Origin: Jatrophihabitans sp.
GTDB lineage: Bacteria > Actinomycetota > Actinomycetes > Mycobacteriales > Jatrophihabitantaceae
NCBI GenBank assembly: GCA_036389035.1
Contig: DASVQQ010000007.1
Coordinates: forward strand, 248,001 to 312,000
Length of the DNA stretch: 64,000 nucleotides
Direction of reading: 5' to 3'
The position numbers and the translations under genes are program-made. This document shows, piece after piece, positions 1 through 9,313 of the stretch. The notes beneath the pieces are model-generated. The model ran no database searches, was not told where the DNA came from, and worked only from the letters and a program-made list of their open reading frames with translations. How positions within the stretch are numbered: position 1 is the first letter of the stretch; the number at the start of each line of letters is the position of its first letter.

Positions 1-132
1 CGCGATCAGGGCGGGAATCAGTGTCAACGGAAGCCAACTGACCCACCTCTCAAGTCTGCGGCGATGGAATCCAAGCCAGGCGAGTAGCCCGATCGCGCAC
101 CCGGAAGTCAGCCAGTTTGCCCATGACAACAC
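1..132 (-). CDS. N-terminal fragment of a possible membrane protein, cut by the window edge
   Basis: An open frame on the minus strand runs from a GTG at 132 off the left edge, giving 44 residues. It reads as two hydrophobic stretches (around residues 11-22 and 33-44) separated by a basic segment containing HRRRLER, which looks like the start of a polytopic membrane protein with positive residues between helices. A stop lies in frame four codons upstream of the GTG, and a purine-rich GGTGGTG lies about ten bases before it. The family cannot be named from this fragment. The alternative is a chance frame, because codon use is only moderately GC-biased here. Confidence 0.35.
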   Translation of the reverse strand, partial: MLSWANWLTSGCAIGLLAWLGFHRRRLERWVSWLPLTLIPALIA

Positions 133-478
133 ACGCAAGGATCACCACCCGTTCCGGGTATGAACGGTAGCCGTAATAGGGATTGACCGCGGCCCAACCC
201 ACTGTATGCCGGCGCCGATTCTGCCATCCCCACTTCAGGGATCAGGTCGCAACGCGATGTCGGGGAGAGTATTTCTTCGAGTGGCGGGGGCCGTACCTGG
301 TGTACTTGAAGTTTCGCACAGGACGGTACTTGGCCGTCGCCGCATCGAAAACAGACCGAAAGGTTTAGGTTGGGTTGTCAGCGCGCCGAACCTCTCCGGC
401 GCGCCATTGTGAAGAATCAGGCCTCTAGCGGTGGTCGAGCGTGCCTGCATCGGATAGCAGACTGGCATACCGTAAAGG
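133..478. other. Intergenic stretch without a convincing gene
   Basis: Short frames of about 60-77 codons occur on both strands but overlap one another, lack ribosome sites and show no recognisable protein. The right part (about 387-478) is the 3' flank of the secreted-protein gene and is repeated in diverged form at about 1528-1622. Confidence 0.5.
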
Positions 479-910
479 TCAGAAGTCGCTGCTTGCGTTC
501 ACAATTGAGTAGCCACTGCTGTTCCGGATGCCGGCCGAGGTGATGGCCTCGCCGTTGGCTGCGAAGTCGATGTCGTAACGGACGTTGGTGATCGCGCCTG
601 CAGGGCAGGGCCACGACTGGGCGTAGCCACTCGTCGTGTACGCGTAGATGACCTTGCCGCGAATCGTGCAGCTGGCATGACCAGCAGGAAGTGTGACGTA
701 GAGCCATCCCGTGTAGCTGCCGTCCGGGCCGTAGGCGCCGCATGCGGTTACCGAGTATCCGCCTGACGTGCTGGGGGTGCCGCACGACCCCGTTGCGTCA
801 GCCGGTCCCGCGCTGAACACGCTGCCCAGCGTCGTGAGCGCGAGGGCACTGAGCAAGCCAACGGCTCTGCTGCCGCGATTCCCTCTGGGATTGTAAAGTA
901 ATCTGATCAT
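479..910 (-). CDS. Small secreted protein with four cysteines
   Basis: This encodes 143 residues. The N-terminus has basic residues (RNRGSR-like), then a hydrophobic core (about residues 17-32) and a small-residue cleavage region SAGPADA near residue 40, so it should be exported by Sec. The mature part is about 100 residues, rich in Gly, Ser, Thr and Tyr, with four Cys that could form two disulfides. The start ATG at 910 is preceded by GGGAG with about six bases spacing. A diverged, frameshifted copy lies at 1623-2025. I do not recognise the family. The size and composition fit a small extracellular beta-rich protein; no catalytic motif is visible. Confidence 0.75.
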   Translation of the reverse strand: MIRLLYNPRGNRGSRAVGLLSALALTTLGSVFSAGPADATGSCGTPSTSGGYSVTACGAYGPDGSYTGWLYVTLPAGHASCTIRGKVIYAYTTSGYAQSWPCPAGAITNVRYDIDFAANGEAITSAGIRNSSGYSIVNASSDF

Positions 911-1179
911 GGAAACTCCCAGTCAAGCGGGTCGGAGGAAGATAAAACCCATTAGTACAGGATGTCTGTAATGGAAGATAACAGTTGATATTGCGCACGG
1001 CAAGACGCCTTTTACCACCACAGCACTCCGAGTCAGCTGCCCGTGTGTCACCGAGTACTAGTGAGGCTTGAAGGATGGGCTGCTGAATCTGCGCACCGGC
1101 CCCCGGCGTGGTCGGCCGCACTCGTGAGCCGGGCGAGAAGCTCATCTGGCACTACCGGCAACGAGGAGCGAATTGCCAA

Positions 1180-1500
1180 ATGTCTGACAATGCGTTCGAT
1201 GAGCTCTGCACGCGCCTGAACCACGTTCTGGAGGCAGAGGGATCACGCCTGCCGACGAACTATGACAGGGCAACGGGGGAATGGTTGCTGACCAGAGGTG
1301 ACGGTGAGCAGTTCCACCTTGCGCGAAACTATGACGACGAGGTGATAGTCAGCCTTCTGGGCCTAAACGACCTCGAATTGACTGCGGTGCGCGACAGCTC
1401 AGCCATCGTTGAAACGGTGATCGCGTTCGTTCAGGGGTCGCGTCACCGTTTCGCAGAACGTGGAATCCGTCCGGAAGGCGACTCGAGGTTCGGCCCTTGA
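1180..1500 (+). CDS. Small hypothetical cytosolic protein
   Basis: This encodes 106 residues from an ATG at 1180 that follows GAGGAG by about ten bases; a longer frame begins upstream but that part has no protein character. The protein is acidic and soluble, with no signal peptide or membrane segment. It opens with a predicted helix (FDELCTRLNHVLEAEG) and ends in a helix followed by a basic tail. The composition suggests a small cytosolic partner or immunity-like protein, but nothing identifies a family. It sits on the opposite strand between the two copies of the duplicated secreted-protein gene and may have been part of the insertion that separated them. Confidence 0.5.
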   Translation: MSDNAFDELCTRLNHVLEAEGSRLPTNYDRATGEWLLTRGDGEQFHLARNYDDEVIVSLLGLNDLELTAVRDSSAIVETVIAFVQGSRHRFAERGIRPEGDSRFGP

Positions 1501-1622
1501 GCGGAGAGCCGTTCACCCTGTAGCCCCACGACCTCTCTGGGGCGCCATGGTGAGGAATGAGGCTCTTTAAGTGGTGGTCGAAGTGCCTACAATGGCTAGC
1601 AGACTGCCTTATACCGTAAGAG

Positions 1623-2025
1623 TCAATTGTGACTGTATGCGGACACAATTGTGGTGCCATTGGCGGACAGAATAGCGGCCCGGGTGAAGAAATTGGAGTA
1701 GGGCCATAAGCCGATATCGTGACGGGAGTCGACGGGTGCGCCTGATGGACAGGGCCACGTCTTCGTGATGCCATCCGACGGGTTGAGCTCGTCGCCGATC
1801 TTTGCCCTGAAGCGTACAAGGGGCATGACCAGCCGGAAGTGTGATGTAGATATATCCGTAGGTGTAGCTGCCGTCCGGGGCGGAGCCACCAATGCATGCG
1901 GTTATCGAGTATCCGCCTAACGACCTGGGCAAGCCGCACGACGCCGCTGCGGCAGCCGGTCCCGCACTGAGCGCACTGGTCAGTGCCGTGAGCGCAATGG
2001 CAATGACCAGGCCGGTCCATCCCAT
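1623..2025 (-). pseudogene. Frameshifted second copy of the small secreted protein
   Basis: The reading frame opens at ATG 2025 with a signal peptide (hydrophobic core LVIAIALTAL, cleavage region AGPAAAA) and matches the protein at 479-910 through TLPAGHAPCTLQGK. The match then continues in another frame (IGDELN..., KTWPCP..., ending at 1623). One extra base at about 1800 (GGCAAAGATC instead of GGCAAAATC on the minus strand) explains the switch. If translated without correction the protein would carry an unrelated tail to 1609. This is either a true decayed paralogue or a sequencing error; a read-through across this base would decide. Confidence 0.7.
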
Positions 2026-2587
2026 TGCTCAGGTCGACACGCCACCAATCAATAGCATGGAACCGGGACACAAAATTGAAAACAAAATCCACGTATAGGG
2101 TTTTAATTTCGAACGGTATATCTACACCGTTCGACGTGAGATAATATGTGTGCAGGGAAATGGGCGGGAAATCGTCACGATGGTTACGCTGGCCAGCGGC
2201 AGCCATTCTGTTGACGACTCGAAAGATAGCCATGAGCTAACCGCTTTATTGGTGAGTGGCGGCGGCAGTCTCGTTTGGTTCAGCACCAGAAGCCACACTC
2301 GCGCAATGTGGCGATACGCCCAACCAGAGCCAGTCACTCTGCAGCGGCTCGTCGCTCTAAATCAACCCACTACGCCCATTGTGTGTTCGAATAGGCATCA
2401 CAAGTATCATCTGTCGAGCTTGTAGCGCGGTATTTCAATTATCCAGAACAGATCAATAGACAAGCGTCTTAGAAGCTCGAAGTGTAGCCTGCACGTGCTT
2501 TTAATATGGCCGGCCGGTTTCAACCTCCCGTATCCAGTAATGAGAGTTGAAGGTTCAGCTCTCTTTACAACTTGAAAAGTGTCTTAG
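2026..2587. other. AT-rich intergenic stretch
   Basis: About 560 bases, clearly poorer in GC than the rest of the window. It contains short runs of A/T and a palindrome-like region near 2110-2150. Possible frames (for example 2150-2425 on +) have no ribosome site and no protein-like composition. No terminator-like hairpin is obvious. Confidence 0.5.
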
Positions 2588-4240
2588 TCAAGAGACATTG
2601 TATTCTGCCAGTGGCTTCATCTGGGTGCACTCCTTGCCGTCGGAGTTGCACGTCTTATACCGCAGGACGAGTCCCTCTCCCACGCGGCCGGACGGAACTG
2701 ACGCTGACCATGAGATTTCGCCGGTGGTATGTGGGGTTAGCGTTTCGGTAGCGAGATGCAATGTGTGCCCCGCACGATTGGTTCGACAAAGCTCTAGAGT
2801 CACCCACTTGCCCCACGGAATGTTTCGTCCGGCAACCTCGACCTTGAGATTTCGGGCCCCGTCAGCGGAGATGGTGCCATCCATCTCTGTTCCAACGTCA
2901 CCCATAACGTTGCGCCGTTGCAGAACGGTTATTGCATGAGTACGCGTTGCGCAGAATACCTTCTCATACTTCTCCAGCTCTCGGTACCCCACCGCGACCA
3001 GTTCCCATCGGGTCGGCACAATGGGCACCGTTAGCGTTGTATTTATTTCATCAAAGGCGTCGGGCTGAAGCACGCCGCGCCAGATCTCTGTGACACTTGA
3101 TGGAACAGCGGCGGCCGATGACACCTCATGCGTCGCCGGTTTACAAGTAAGAGAACTGCCTTCATCTTTGTCTGAGGGTGGCTCAGCGCGCTCGGCTGAC
3201 CACGCCAAATCCGCGCCGGTTGGTGACTCTCCCTGGCGAAGTTTCCCCCAGACGATCACTTCAAGGCGGCGATCTCGCGATCTTGAAGCGGCTGCTGCGA
3301 TTTTGATGTTGTCTCGGCCTGCCGTTTCCTCCAGCCAAGCAGAGATTTTCGGCTCGACCGGCGACATCTTGGACTCGACAGTCACCTTGAACGCACCATA
3401 CAGTCCAAGCGAAGTGGCAGCGACGCCAAGGATAACGATGGTTGCCGTTGCAGGTAGCGATGCCCGAGGATTGGCGAACGCCCAAACTATCGCGACAACT
3501 AGCGCCATACCTCCCAGCACCGTGTAGGCAGCCGTAGTCGTCGTCAGAAATGCTGCGAATACCACTGCTACGACAGCGGCCACCAAGAACCCTATTCCGG
3601 TGCTAAGAATCTTTCGATAGGGACGCCGGCTCTGGGCTTCGTCGTATGCCTTGGCCAGGCACAGCGCAGCCCCGAGCATCAGAAGCAGTGCGAGGATCGC
3701 ACAACCAGCCAGCCCAAGTGAGTTCGGCTCTCGGCCAGGGAGTACCAGATTGGGCAGCACAGTAGCGGTTATGCAAAGCAACGTCATGATAGCAAGCAAT
3801 AATGCCCACAGGCGCACACGGACGAACGGCGCTATGGTGCCGGCGAACAGCGAACAAAGGACTCCGATCCCAAGCATCAGGAAGACGCAGAGAGTAGGTA
3901 TTGGGTTACGGCGAAGAGCCTGATCGAGCGCCTGGTCCTTCAGTCCAAAGAATGTCAGGAGAGCGATAAGCGTTGTGAATCCACCGGCAGCCCACTTAGA
4001 TGCGCTATCCAGCTTTTCCTCATCGAGCCATGCTTGATGCTTCTCATCTGCATCGCCTGGCTGTAGGCCGGGTTCCGCCGTAGAGCCACCCTTACTTTCT
4101 TGAGGCTTCTCTGGGTCCGTGCCCGCGCGATCAGATGGCGTGGTGTCCTCGCGGGGGTAAACCATCGAAGATCGCTCACGGAACCACCCCCGCCATGAGG
4201 CTGCATCGTTCCGTGGGTCTTGCTGGCCGTCGCCAGGCAT
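2588..4240 (-). CDS. Seven-helix membrane protein with a large C-terminal soluble domain, function unknown
   Basis: This encodes 550 residues. An N-terminal hydrophilic, acidic region (about 1-85) contains DEEKLDSASKWAAGG. About seven hydrophobic segments follow between residues 85 and 290 (among them FTTLIALLTFFGL, LCVFLMLGIGVLCSLF and ATIVILGVAATSLGLYGAF). A C-terminal part of about 260 residues is presumably extracytoplasmic, with cysteines at the end (LCRTN, YKTCNSDGKECTQ). The C-terminal part looks beta-rich and could be an Ig-like or carbohydrate-binding fold, but this is only composition. The start is uncertain: ATG 4240 has no clear ribosome site and ATG 4165 is an alternative. GC is lower than in the conserved block to the right, fitting accessory DNA. 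I do not recognise the family. Confidence 0.75.
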   Translation of the reverse strand: MPGDGQQDPRNDAASWRGWFRERSSMVYPREDTTPSDRAGTDPEKPQESKGGSTAEPGLQPGDADEKHQAWLDEEKLDSASKWAAGGFTTLIALLTFFGLKDQALDQALRRNPIPTLCVFLMLGIGVLCSLFAGTIAPFVRVRLWALLLAIMTLLCITATVLPNLVLPGREPNSLGLAGCAILALLLMLGAALCLAKAYDEAQSRRPYRKILSTGIGFLVAAVVAVVFAAFLTTTTAAYTVLGGMALVVAIVWAFANPRASLPATATIVILGVAATSLGLYGAFKVTVESKMSPVEPKISAWLEETAGRDNIKIAAAASRSRDRRLEVIVWGKLRQGESPTGADLAWSAERAEPPSDKDEGSSLTCKPATHEVSSAAAVPSSVTEIWRGVLQPDAFDEINTTLTVPIVPTRWELVAVGYRELEKYEKVFCATRTHAITVLQRRNVMGDVGTEMDGTISADGARNLKVEVAGRNIPWGKWVTLELCRTNRAGHTLHLATETLTPHTTGEISWSASVPSGRVGEGLVLRYKTCNSDGKECTQMKPLAEYNVS

Positions 4241-4490
4241 ATGACGAGCATGACGCGCCTCGCTGTCATCTGCAATGCTTTGTTAGGAGGCGACTCCGCT
4301 ACTTAGTCCATTCTTGGTCAGCCGCGAGAACCAGCCCACCGCCAGCCCACATACCCGTGCGCCACATCGCCAGATCGATCGATACCTGGGCACTTGCAGA
4401 ACGCCGCTAGCAACGCTTGTGGTCCACATTCTGCTTATCGGGTGCGCACACCGCCCAGAGTTCGAGTAAGCACGCCAAGGTATCCGTCTG

Positions 4491-4564
<74 letters not shown>

Positions 4565-4661
4565 GCTGCAACCGCTCCAGCATAGCCGAGCCGCTCCGCT
4601 CGTCAGAATCGGGGATCTGGCCAAGCATGGGGCGATCGGCCAGAGACCGGGACGCCCAGGC

Positions 4662-5567
4662 TCAGCGGCGCACGGCGTCCCGGGGCAGCAGGGTGAGCAG
4701 CACCGCCTCCGGACGGCAGCCGATCCGGAACGGCATGAACGGGTTGGTGCCCAGCCCGGCGCACACGTTGAACCACATCCGGTCATCCCACGGGTGCAGC
4801 CAGCGCGCCCGGCGCACGTCGATGCCGCAGTTGGTGACGATCGCCGGCCCGAACGGCACCCGGATCTGGCCGCCGTGGGTGTGCCCGGCCAGCACCAGGT
4901 CATAGCCGTCGCCGGCGAAGGCCCCGAGCAGCGCCGGCTCCGGTGAGTGGATGACCCCGATCCGGACGGCGGCGTCAGAATCAGCCGGCCCGGCGATCTT
5001 GGCGTACCGGGCCCGCCGCAGGTGCGGGTCGTCGGTGCCGGCCAGGGCCACCGGCAGCCCGGCGACCTGCACCGTGGTGCGGACGTGGGTCAGATCCAGC
5101 CAGCCCCGGACGGCCATCGCGGCCGCCAGCTGGTCCCAGGGCATCCGGCGTCGGCCCTGCAGGTCGCCCACCTTGTTGGGCAGGAAGTACCTGCCCGGGT
5201 TCTTCGGTATCGGGACGTAGTAGTCGTTGTTGCCGGGCACGAACGCGCCCGGAAAGTCGAACAGCGGCCCCAGCGCCCGCAGGATCGCCGGAATGCCGTC
5301 CGGGTCGGAGCTGGTGTCGCCGGTGTTGATCACGTAGTCCGGGCGCAGCCTGGCCAGCTGCGACACCCAGGCCTGCTTGCGCTGCTGCGCCGCGGTCAGG
5401 TGCAGGTCCGACAGGTGCAGCACCCGCAGCGCCGGGCTGCCCGGATCGAGCACCGGCACCGCGAACCGGCGCAGAGTGAACAGGTTGCGCTCGATCAGGC
5501 CGCCGTAGCCGGCCGTCGCCGCGCCGGCCACGGCAGTGGCGATCAGGCTGCGGCGCAGTGCGGACAT
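4662..5567 (-). CDS. Membrane-anchored metallophosphoesterase
   Basis: This encodes 301 residues from ATG 5567; a TTG at 5594 would add nine residues. It carries the calcineurin-like phosphoesterase motifs in order: DLHLT, GDTSS, GNNDYY, a later isolated His (IHSPEP) and GHTHGG, which together bind two metal ions. The N-terminus has a hydrophobic segment (LIATAVAGAATAGYGGL), so the enzyme is probably tethered to the membrane or twin-arginine-like exported. It is the homologue, by position and motif, of M. tuberculosis Rv3683, next to the PonA2-type PBP. The substrate is unknown. Divergent from the YqeY gene, with only 40 bases between the starts. Confidence 0.9.
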   Translation of the reverse strand: MSALRRSLIATAVAGAATAGYGGLIERNLFTLRRFAVPVLDPGSPALRVLHLSDLHLTAAQQRKQAWVSQLARLRPDYVINTGDTSSDPDGIPAILRALGPLFDFPGAFVPGNNDYYVPIPKNPGRYFLPNKVGDLQGRRRMPWDQLAAAMAVRGWLDLTHVRTTVQVAGLPVALAGTDDPHLRRARYAKIAGPADSDAAVRIGVIHSPEPALLGAFAGDGYDLVLAGHTHGGQIRVPFGPAIVTNCGIDVRRARWLHPWDDRMWFNVCAGLGTNPFMPFRIGCRPEAVLLTLLPRDAVRR

Positions 5568-5607
5568 GCGGCTCAGACTACGGGCGGCCCGCAACTAGCC
5601 TGAACCC

Positions 5608-6060
5608 ATGACCGAGCTCAAGGCACAGCTGAAGGCCGACCTGACCGCCGCGATGAAGGGCCGCGACGAGCTGAGCACCGCGACGCTGCGGATGCTGCTC
5701 ACCGCGGTGAGCACCGAGGAGGTCTCGGGCTCCAGCGCCCGCGAGCTCACCGACGACGAGGTGCTGAAGGTGATCGGCCGCGAGGCCAAGAAGCGCCGCG
5801 AGGCAGCCGAGGCGTTCGGGTCGGCCGGACGGACCGAGCAGGCCGCCCGGGAGGTCGCCGAGGAGACCGTGCTCAACCGCTACCTGCCTCGCCAGCTCAC
5901 CGACGCCGAGCTGGCGGAGCTGGTGACCGACGCGGTGCGCGAGTCCGGCGCCACCGAGCCGCGCCAGATGGGCCAGGTGATGAAGCTGCTGACCCCGAAG
6001 GTGGCCGGCCGGGCTGACGGCAAGCGGCTCTCGGACGAGGTGCGCCGCCGGCTCTCCTGA
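5608..6060 (+). CDS. GatB/YqeY domain protein
   Basis: This encodes 150 residues forming the complete YqeY fold, two helical bundles related to the C-terminal tail domain of the GatB amidotransferase subunit. Typical blocks are the start LKAQLKADLTAAMKGRD, the segment RREAAEAFGSAGR, the centre YLPRQLTDAEL, and the end MGQVMKLLTPKVAGRADG, the last being the usual family signature. The family is thought to bind tRNA or support amidation of misacylated tRNA, but a role for stand-alone YqeY has not been settled. Near its stop, a stretch of about 20 bases is repeated some 43 bases downstream (about 6049-6070 and 6092-6113), a small duplication of the gene end. Confidence 0.92.
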   Translation: MTELKAQLKADLTAAMKGRDELSTATLRMLLTAVSTEEVSGSSARELTDDEVLKVIGREAKKRREAAEAFGSAGRTEQAAREVAEETVLNRYLPRQLTDAELAELVTDAVRESGATEPRQMGQVMKLLTPKVAGRADGKRLSDEVRRRLS

Positions 6061-6135
6061 CCGCCAGCCCGTACAGCGCGCCGGTCAGCGTCGGCTCTCC
6101 TGACCGCCGGCCCGCACCGCGCGCCTGCCGCAGGG

Positions 6136-8649
6136 TTACCGAGGCTTGGTCGGCTTGGGATTGGCCGGCTTGGTGGCCGACGGCTGAGGCGCCGGCTGGG
6201 TCGGCGTCGGGGGCGCCGCTGAGGTCTGCGGGGGCGGCGGCGGCGAGAACGAGCTCGACGGCGGCACCCAGGGCCGGAACACGGGCGGCTCGTACACCTC
6301 GGGCGGAACGCCGGTCGAGATGCAGAGCGAGATGGTGGCGCCCGGCTCGGCGATCTTGGGGGAGTAGAACGCCACGTTGCCCGGCCGTTCCCGGCTGCCG
6401 CACGGCACCGCCAGCGCCTTGCCGACGAAGCCCTGCGAGGCCAGGTAGCTGATGGCCTCACCCTGGTCCATCCCGGTCACCGAGGGCACCGGGTTGCCGG
6501 GGGTGGACTCGACGCTCGGCCACGTCCATTCCTGGGCCAGCAGCGTGGGGCCGAAGGCCATCTTCCAGAACTTCGACGCCGAGGCGCCGAAGGTGTCGGT
6601 GCCGGAGTTGAACTCGGTGATGCCCGGCACGCCGGCGATCCGCTGGGTGGGCCGCTCCGGATTCACCACGGCAGCCGTGGACACCAGGTTCGGGGTGATC
6701 CCGACGAACCACAATGCCGAGTTGCCCTCGTCATCGACGAACTTCCTGGTCACCGGGTCGAACTTGCTGCTGTTGTTGGTGCCGGTCTTGCCCGCGACCT
6801 CGCTGCCGCCCTGGTTGTACCAGTCGTAGAAGAACCGGGTCGCCGTGCCGTGCCCCTTTGTCGTGTCGTCAGTCATGATGTTGGCCAGGGTGCGTGCCAC
6901 GTACGGGGTGAACTGCCGGCTGCAACCCGCGTGCGCCTTCAGCGTGACCGGCTTGCCGGTGCTGTCGGTGACCGACCGGACCGGCTTGGGCGGGCAGAAC
7001 ACCCCGTCGTTGGCCAGCGCCGCGAACGCACCGGTCAGCTCCAGCACCGAGGTCGAGTCCTGGCCCAGGGTGAAGGTCGGCTGCCGGCTGCCGATGATGG
7101 ACTGCGCGATCGTCCGGCCGGTCGGCTTGCCGTCGGAGTCCAGCTGCGGGCCGTTGAGGTAGTTCATGCCCAGGCTGGTGGCGGTGTTGACGATCGGCGA
7201 GATATCGCAGCCGAAAAGCTGATCCTCCATCGCCACGAAGAAGGTGTTGGATGAGGCGGGCAGCGCCCGCTCCAGGGTCGCGGTGGCGGGGAAGTCGCCC
7301 ACGTTTTTCGAGACGTAGGGCTTGTTGTCATCCTGCAGCGGGCAGTTCTTGGTGGTCCACTCGTTGTTCGAGGTGGTCAGCGTGAAACTCGGCGGGACGC
7401 CCGCCTTCAGCGCGGCCAGCGCGGTGAAGTACTTGTAGGTGGAACCGGCGCCGGCATAGGCCTTGGTGAACAGCTTGTCGACCGAATAGCCGCTATTGCC
7501 TTTCTTCACGCCGTATCTGACATCGGTGATCATCGAGGTGACCGCACCGGTGCTCGGCGTGATGGACGGCATCGCCAGCAGGTAGCCGTGGCCCTTGGAA
7601 GGGTTCAGCCCGCTCTGCGTCCAGATCGCGTCCTGGCCCTGGTTCTGCAGGCGCGGGTCCAGAGTGGTGATGATCTTGAAGCCGCTGGTGTTCACCTTCG
7701 ACTGGTTCAGGCCGCCGACCCTGGTCAGCCAGTCCGTCACGTAGTCGCAGAAGAACCCGACATTCTTGATCTTCGGGTTGGCGAACGAGCAGCCGCGCGG
7801 CACCGGAGCGCGTGGCGCCAGCCGCAGCGGGCTCGCCTTGGCCCGGGTCGCCTCGGCCTCGCTGATGTACTTCTGGTTGGCCATGTTGGTGATCACCAGA
7901 TCGCGCCGGTCCCGAGCCGCCTGCGGGTGGTTGAACGGGTCCAGGTCGGTGGGAGCCTTGACCAGTCCCACCAGCAGCGCGGCCTGCGGCACCGTCAACT
8001 TGCCGACGTCGACGCCGAAGAAGGTCTGGGCAGCGGTGGCGATGCCGTAGGAGTTCTGGCCGAAGGAGGCGATGTTGAGGTACTTCTCCAGGATCTGGTG
8101 CTTGCTGTTGTCCTGTTCGAGCTTGAGCGCGCACTGGGCGTCCAGGATCTTGCGATCGATGTTCTGGTCGATCGCCGCGGCCCGCTCGGCCTCGGTGTTG
8201 GCCTGGTAGAAGCGGACCTGCTTGACGTACTGCTCGGTAAGGGTCGAGGCCCCCTGGGTGTCACCGCTGGAAGTCTTGAGCGCGCCCCGCACCAGGCCGC
8301 GCAGGTCGACGCCGTGGTGGGAGTAGAAGCGCCGGTCCTCGGTGGCGATCAGCGCGTTGGTGACCGACCTGGGAATCCGGGCCAGCGGAACGACCTGCCG
8401 GTTCTGGTCGAACAGGGTGGCGATCACCGTCTTGCCGTCGTTGGCGTACATGGTGGTGCGCTGCTGCACCGGCTCTTCGATGAGGCTGCACTGGGTGCCG
8501 AGGAACTTGTCGGCGCCGGCCTTGGCGGCCACACCCATGCCGCCGATGTAGGGCAGCAGCAAACCTGCGGCGAGGACGCCGACGATGACCAGCAGGCCGA
8601 TCAACCGGCCCAGCTTGGAGAGGACAGTCAGCCCAGTAGCACGTGCCAT
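6136..8649 (-). CDS. ponA2: Bifunctional penicillin-binding protein with a PASTA domain (PonA2 type)
   Basis: This encodes 837 residues, a class A PBP that polymerises and cross-links peptidoglycan outside the membrane. An N-terminal membrane anchor spans about 15-40. The glycosyltransferase domain shows the catalytic Glu104 in ATEDRRFYSHHG and the later block STLTEQYVK. The transpeptidase domain has SxxK as Ser403-TYK, SSN in the block PASSNTFF and KTGT at Lys621. A single PASTA domain (about 705-770) and a proline-rich tail follow. By motif and neighbours (metallophosphoesterase, WhiB, ArsA pair) it is the orthologue of M. tuberculosis PonA2 (Rv3682). It is divergent from the WhiB gene, with a 275-base shared promoter region. 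Confidence 0.95.
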   Translation of the reverse strand: MARATGLTVLSKLGRLIGLLVIVGVLAAGLLLPYIGGMGVAAKAGADKFLGTQCSLIEEPVQQRTTMYANDGKTVIATLFDQNRQVVPLARIPRSVTNALIATEDRRFYSHHGVDLRGLVRGALKTSSGDTQGASTLTEQYVKQVRFYQANTEAERAAAIDQNIDRKILDAQCALKLEQDNSKHQILEKYLNIASFGQNSYGIATAAQTFFGVDVGKLTVPQAALLVGLVKAPTDLDPFNHPQAARDRRDLVITNMANQKYISEAEATRAKASPLRLAPRAPVPRGCSFANPKIKNVGFFCDYVTDWLTRVGGLNQSKVNTSGFKIITTLDPRLQNQGQDAIWTQSGLNPSKGHGYLLAMPSITPSTGAVTSMITDVRYGVKKGNSGYSVDKLFTKAYAGAGSTYKYFTALAALKAGVPPSFTLTTSNNEWTTKNCPLQDDNKPYVSKNVGDFPATATLERALPASSNTFFVAMEDQLFGCDISPIVNTATSLGMNYLNGPQLDSDGKPTGRTIAQSIIGSRQPTFTLGQDSTSVLELTGAFAALANDGVFCPPKPVRSVTDSTGKPVTLKAHAGCSRQFTPYVARTLANIMTDDTTKGHGTATRFFYDWYNQGGSEVAGKTGTNNSSKFDPVTRKFVDDEGNSALWFVGITPNLVSTAAVVNPERPTQRIAGVPGITEFNSGTDTFGASASKFWKMAFGPTLLAQEWTWPSVESTPGNPVPSVTGMDQGEAISYLASQGFVGKALAVPCGSRERPGNVAFYSPKIAEPGATISLCISTGVPPEVYEPPVFRPWVPPSSSFSPPPPPQTSAAPPTPTQPAPQPSATKPANPKPTKPR

Positions 8650-8924
8650 AAGCGCTAAGACTACGCGAGGTGGATTCCAGGTCCGGTTTTTCAGTTCTTA
8701 ACAGTGTTTAGGTTGACTGGCGCGTTGCCGATTGTCCTTGTGAGGCCGCAGTTGATCACTGGCTGTGCCCCATCCACTACATCGTGACATTGCGCTTTTA
8801 CCAGTACTCAGTGGGAAAAGATTCAATCTCATATCAGACTCTTGCCCATCGGTTGGTGATCACCTACCGTCCGGGTTGTAGTCGACATCTTGTTCGTGTG
8901 AAGTTTTCCAGAAGCGGGGCATGC

Positions 8925-9263
8925 ATGAGCGCATCACGTTTGACCGAGCGGCCCAGAGTCACCGGCGATCCGGAGTGGGCCTCGCGCGGCGCTTGCCGGG
9001 ATGTCGACCCCGAGACCCTGTTCGTCGTGGGCGCGGCACAGCACAAGGCAAAGACGATTTGCATGGGTTGTCCGGTGCGCGTCGACTGCCTCGCCGACGC
9101 CCTCGACAGCCGGGCCGAGTTTGGCGTGTGGGGCGGCATGACCGAGCGCGAGCGGCGCACCCTGCTGCGTCGCCGGCCCGATGTCGGCTCATGGCGGACG
9201 TTCCTTCAGACGGTGCAGCGGTCCGAGGAATACGCCCCGTCAGTTGCCATGCGGGCTCGCTGA
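8925..9263 (+). CDS. whiB4: WhiB-family iron-sulfur regulator (WhiB4-like)
   Basis: This encodes 112 residues from ATG 8925; the frame is open further upstream but those residues are not WhiB-like. Four cysteines form the 4Fe-4S site: one in GACRD, then CMGC and VDC. The loop GVWGGMTERERR, which contacts the sigma factor or DNA, follows, then a basic tail with LLRRRP. WhiB proteins bind the primary sigma factor and respond to nitric oxide or oxygen. Position between a PonA2-type PBP and two ArsA ATPases matches M. tuberculosis WhiB4 (Rv3681c), a redox regulator; the WhiB4 assignment rests mainly on this context. Confidence 0.92.
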   Translation: MSASRLTERPRVTGDPEWASRGACRDVDPETLFVVGAAQHKAKTICMGCPVRVDCLADALDSRAEFGVWGGMTERERRTLLRRRPDVGSWRTFLQTVQRSEEYAPSVAMRAR

Positions 9264-9313
9264 CCACCCACTCCTGACCTGCCTGTCTGATCCGGGCTGC
9301 CTGATCCGCCGGC

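Larger units (their letters stand above)
387..2025. repeat. Diverged direct duplication of a secreted-protein gene and its 3' flank
   Basis: The segment 387-910 (flank plus gene on the minus strand) has a second copy at 1528-2025 in the same orientation. Shared blocks include the flanking words GGTGGTCGA, TAGCAGACTG and ATACCGTAA. In the proteins, the signal peptide end SAGPA, the block GGYS-TAC, PDGSYT and the block TLPAGHA-CT are shared. The copies are clearly diverged, so the duplication is not recent. The small + strand gene at 1180-1500 lies between them. Confidence 0.75.

Noticed and set aside
183..468. Short frames on both strands near the left end
   Set aside because: They overlap each other, have no ribosome sites and no protein-like patterns.
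2150..2425. 91-codon + strand frame in the AT-rich gap
   Set aside because: No ribosome site, no hydrophobic or motif pattern, and a competing minus frame covers much of it.
1..4490. A second copy of the tRNA-Pro 3' end as an attachment site
   Set aside because: No stretch matching the T arm and acceptor end was found left of the tRNA inside the window.
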